This document shows positions 5,785 through 7,479 of a stretch of DNA of 7,479 bases, piece by piece; positions within the stretch are counted from its first letter, which is position 1, and each line of letters opens with the position of its first letter. Both the position numbers and the translations under genes were made by a program. The notes under the pieces were generated by a model. The model was not told the origin of the DNA. It saw nothing but the letters and a program-made list of their open reading frames with translations, and searched no databases. This DNA is from Alcaligenaceae bacterium (GTDB taxonomy: Bacteria; Pseudomonadota; Gammaproteobacteria; Burkholderiales; Burkholderiaceae). The stretch covers positions 1-7,479 of the forward strand of contig CANFEI010000047.1 in assembly GCA_947445495.1 (NCBI GenBank), written 5' to 3'.

Positions 5785-6536
5785 CACGTCGCCTCCTCGC
5801 CAAGGTAGGCTTGCCTCACCGCTACATTCGCACGGATCTCCTCAGGCGTGCCAGTCGCAATCACGCACCCATACACCAACACCGAAATACGATCTGCGAG
5901 GCGAAACACCGCTTGCATATCGTGCTCAACAAGAAGTATCGCAACGTGACCACGCAGAGAAGCGATCAATTCAGTCAAACGAATTGTCTCGTCGGGACCC
6001 ATGCCGGCCATGGGCTCGTCTAGCAACAGCACACTGGGCTGTCCCGCTAGCGCTAATGCAAACTCTAGTTTGCGCTGCTCGCCGTGTGGCAACACACCTG
6101 CGGGCTGTGACCAGAACCCTTGATCGATCGTGCACTGACCGGCTAACTGAATGACGGCCTCGTGCAGTGTACGATCAGCATTGCGTGGCCGCCAAAACTC
6201 AAAGCTGCTGCCGGCATGCGCTTGCACGGCAAGCATCAAGTTATCAAAGACCGAGAGTTGTTTAAAAATATTTGTAATTTGATAAGACCTCGACAGCCCC
6301 GCACGCACGCGAGCGTGCGGTGAAAAGCGGGTCAAGTCACGATCTGCCACTAGCAGTTTTCCTGCGTCCGGTGCGATCGTGCCGGAAAGTAAATGAATCA
6401 GTGTCGACTTCCCTGCCCCGTTTGGTCCGATGAGCGCGTGTATTTCACCTGGCAGTAACGAAAGTGAAACCTGATCACAGGCGACCAACGCACCGTATCG
6501 CTTGGTCAGATGGTGGGCCTGCAAGGCCACCGTCAT
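5784..6536 (-). CDS. livG: LivG-type ABC transporter ATPase (branched-chain amino acid/HAAT family)
   Basis: The second ATPase of the importer, 250 residues. Walker A GPNGAGKST is at 37-45; GLSRSYQITNIFKQLSVFDN (80-99) is the LivG-typical Q-loop block with Q86; the signature region LPHGEQRKLE is at 149-158, Walker B VLLLDEPMAGMGPDE at 169-183, the switch histidine H205 in LLVEHDM, and the C-terminal GTPEEIRANVAVRQAYLGE is characteristic. I start at the ATG at 6536 because family homology begins there; a longer frame opening at 6776 lies within livM and adds unrelated residues. The ATG overlaps the livM stop as ATGA (6533-6536), with AAGG nine bases before it. Odd point: the serine of the LSGGQ/LSHGE signature is proline (P150, codon CCA). 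Otherwise it looks intact. Confidence 0.95.
   Translation of the reverse strand: MTVALQAHHLTKRYGALVACDQVSLSLLPGEIHALIGPNGAGKSTLIHLLSGTIAPDAGKLLVADRDLTRFSPHARVRAGLSRSYQITNIFKQLSVFDNLMLAVQAHAGSSFEFWRPRNADRTLHEAVIQLAGQCTIDQGFWSQPAGVLPHGEQRKLEFALALAGQPSVLLLDEPMAGMGPDETIRLTELIASLRGHVAILLVEHDMQAVFRLADRISVLVYGCVIATGTPEEIRANVAVRQAYLGEEAT
5792..5796 (-). promoter_or_regulatory. Ribosome-binding site GGAGG for livF
   Basis: GGAGG on the minus strand lies within the last codons of livG. Its seven-base spacing favours the livF ATG at 5784 over the adjacent GTG at 5787. Confidence 0.75.
6299..6320. repeat. Perfect 8-bp GC-rich inverted repeat inside livG
   Basis: Arms CCGCACGC (6299-6306) and GCGTGCGG (6313-6320) are exact reverse complements around a six-base loop. 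It encodes the S-P-H-A-R-V-R-A segment of LivG. No T-run follows on either strand. It may slow translation or form an mRNA structure, or be incidental to arginine/alanine codons. Confidence 0.6.
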
Positions 6537-7479
6537 GACGGACCGCCTTGCTTGGAAAAGCGTACGGCAAAACTGGTCCACGCCCCCGCGAGTCCGCGCG
6601 GTGCAAACAACACGATCGCTAACAGCAACAAGCCCAACGGCATGTGCCAGTAATCGGTATACAGGCGCAAGACTTCTTCTAGCCAAAGCATCACCGCAGC
6701 GCCAATCACTCCGCCATAACGCAATCCGACTCCCCCCACGATCACCATAATGATCAAGCTCGCTGATGATGTCCAATGCATCAAACTCGGAGACACAAAC
6801 AAATTGTGATTGGCGAGCAGCGCCCCGGCCAGGCCGGCCACAGCACCGGCAAGAACAAACGCCATTAATTTGATTTTGAATACGGGGTACCCCAAGGCCT
6901 CCATACGCGCCTCGTTCTCACGGATACCTTGTAGCGCCTGCCCAAAGCGCGCGTGAATCACGCGATTCATTAGCCAAAGGCATCCCACCACAACCGTCAG
7001 CACAACATAATAGGACGTCGTACTGTCTGCAAGATTCAGCCCTGGTAACTGCAGGGGTGCCGACAAGTTGATGCCATCTTCTCCGCCGTACTGGCGTAGC
7101 GAGATAAACAAATAGAACACCATCTGCGCAAATGCGAGGGTGATCATAATGAGGTAGACCCCGCTCGTACGTAACGACACAACGCCCACGATCAAGGCTA
7201 ATGCCGCAGAGACCAGCATGGCGATCGGCCAACCCAACCATGCCTGTTGCAACTCCTGTGTCGAAAGAATTGCAGCAACATACGCGCCCGCACCAAAGAA
7301 GGCTGCATGTCCAAGCGCCACCATTCCACCATACCCAAGAATAAAGTTCAGGCTGGTCGCCGCCAGTGCGAAAATCAGCACGCGTCGAACAAAAGAGACA
7401 TAAAAAGCAAGATTGAACGCAGGTGCGATACGCGGAAATACAATCAAACACGCAAGGCATAACCAAGCTAGGCGCGCGC
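6533..7479 (-). CDS. livM: LivM-type ABC transporter permease, 5' end beyond the window
   Basis: An inner-membrane permease of the HAAT family; 314 residues are visible. The LivM core is clear: LNFILGYGGMVALGHAAFFG, GAYVAA, then SGVYLIMITLAFAQM, the cytoplasmic ATPase-contacting loop ALQGIRENEARMEALGY, FVLAGAVAGLAGALLA, and IVGGVGLRYGGVIGA near the end. Several hydrophobic helices are evident. The first apparent start is a TTG at 7447, but the frame stays open to the window edge and upstream codons read ARLAWLCLACL, which continue a natural first membrane helix; I therefore annotate it as 5' partial. It ends in an ATGA overlap with livG. livH and a periplasmic binding protein, expected partners, are not in view, so substrate (branched-chain amino acids, urea, amides or others) is undecided. 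Confidence 0.93.
   Translation of the reverse strand, partial: ARLAWLCLACLIVFPRIAPAFNLAFYVSFVRRVLIFALAATSLNFILGYGGMVALGHAAFFGAGAYVAAILSTQELQQAWLGWPIAMLVSAALALIVGVVSLRTSGVYLIMITLAFAQMVFYLFISLRQYGGEDGINLSAPLQLPGLNLADSTTSYYVVLTVVVGCLWLMNRVIHARFGQALQGIRENEARMEALGYPVFKIKLMAFVLAGAVAGLAGALLANHNLFVSPSLMHWTSSASLIIMVIVGGVGLRYGGVIGAAVMLWLEEVLRLYTDYWHMPLGLLLLAIVLFAPRGLAGAWTSFAVRFSKQGGPS

Noticed and set aside
5562..6023. 153-codon plus-strand open frame across the livF/livG junction
   Set aside because: Antisense shadow of two genes with intact ABC motifs; no family resemblance and no ribosome-binding site.
6825..6837. CCGGCC/GGCCGG inverted repeat with a one-base centre
   Set aside because: Lies in livM Ala/Gly codons (AGAVAGLAG); too short a loop to form a hairpin and easily due to composition.
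6918..7466. 182-codon minus-strand open frame
   Set aside because: Alternative frame of livM; the livM frame has the permease motifs and membrane helices, this one is Cys/Trp/Arg-rich and unrecognisable.

Overview
This window looks like chromosomal housekeeping DNA of a betaproteobacterium, probably Burkholderiales with a moderate GC content. The clues are a pyrR-pyrB pair of the Pseudomonas/betaproteobacterial type behind rubredoxin, yqgE and ruvX, and a thiD-like/thiE/hemL cluster diverging from the rubredoxin gene. I see no mobile element, CRISPR array, tRNA, rRNA or sign of recent transfer. Coding density is very high. Taxonomy is inferred from gene content and recalled motifs, not from a search.

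Left block (1-2160, minus strand): rubredoxin (54 aa), yqgE, ruvX, pyrR and pyrB (its 3' part runs off the left edge). Junctions are a 9-nt gap, an 8-nt overlap, a 10-nt gap and a 1-nt TGATG overlap, so this is very probably one transcript. It joins a small iron redox protein, a UPF0301 protein, an RNase-H-fold rRNA-processing/resolvase-like factor and the pyrimidine-synthesis pair. A 132-bp divergent intergenic region (2161-2292) is the only sizeable non-coding stretch.

Middle block (2293-5091, plus strand): a ThiD-like protein, ThiE and HemL. thiD and thiE share a TGATG junction; hemL follows 31 nt later with its own clear ribosome-binding site. ThiE and HemL look fully functional. The ThiD-like protein keeps the fold and the overall family pattern but has lost or changed nearly every recognisable catalytic motif while its frame stays open. 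It is the most unusual object here.

Right block (5080-7479, minus strand): livM (5' end beyond the right edge), livG and livF, three components of a branched-chain-amino-acid-type (HAAT) ABC importer, joined by ATGA and TGATG overlaps. livH and a binding-protein gene are presumably further right. The 3' ends of hemL and livF overlap by 12 nt tail to tail, leaving no room for an ordinary terminator. A perfect 9-bp stem-loop lies 30 nt beyond the hemL stop, inside livF.

I found no convincing new multi-gene system. The best leads are the degenerate ThiD, the hemL/livF convergent overlap with its hairpin, and the embedding of pyrR in an operon with no space for an attenuator leader.
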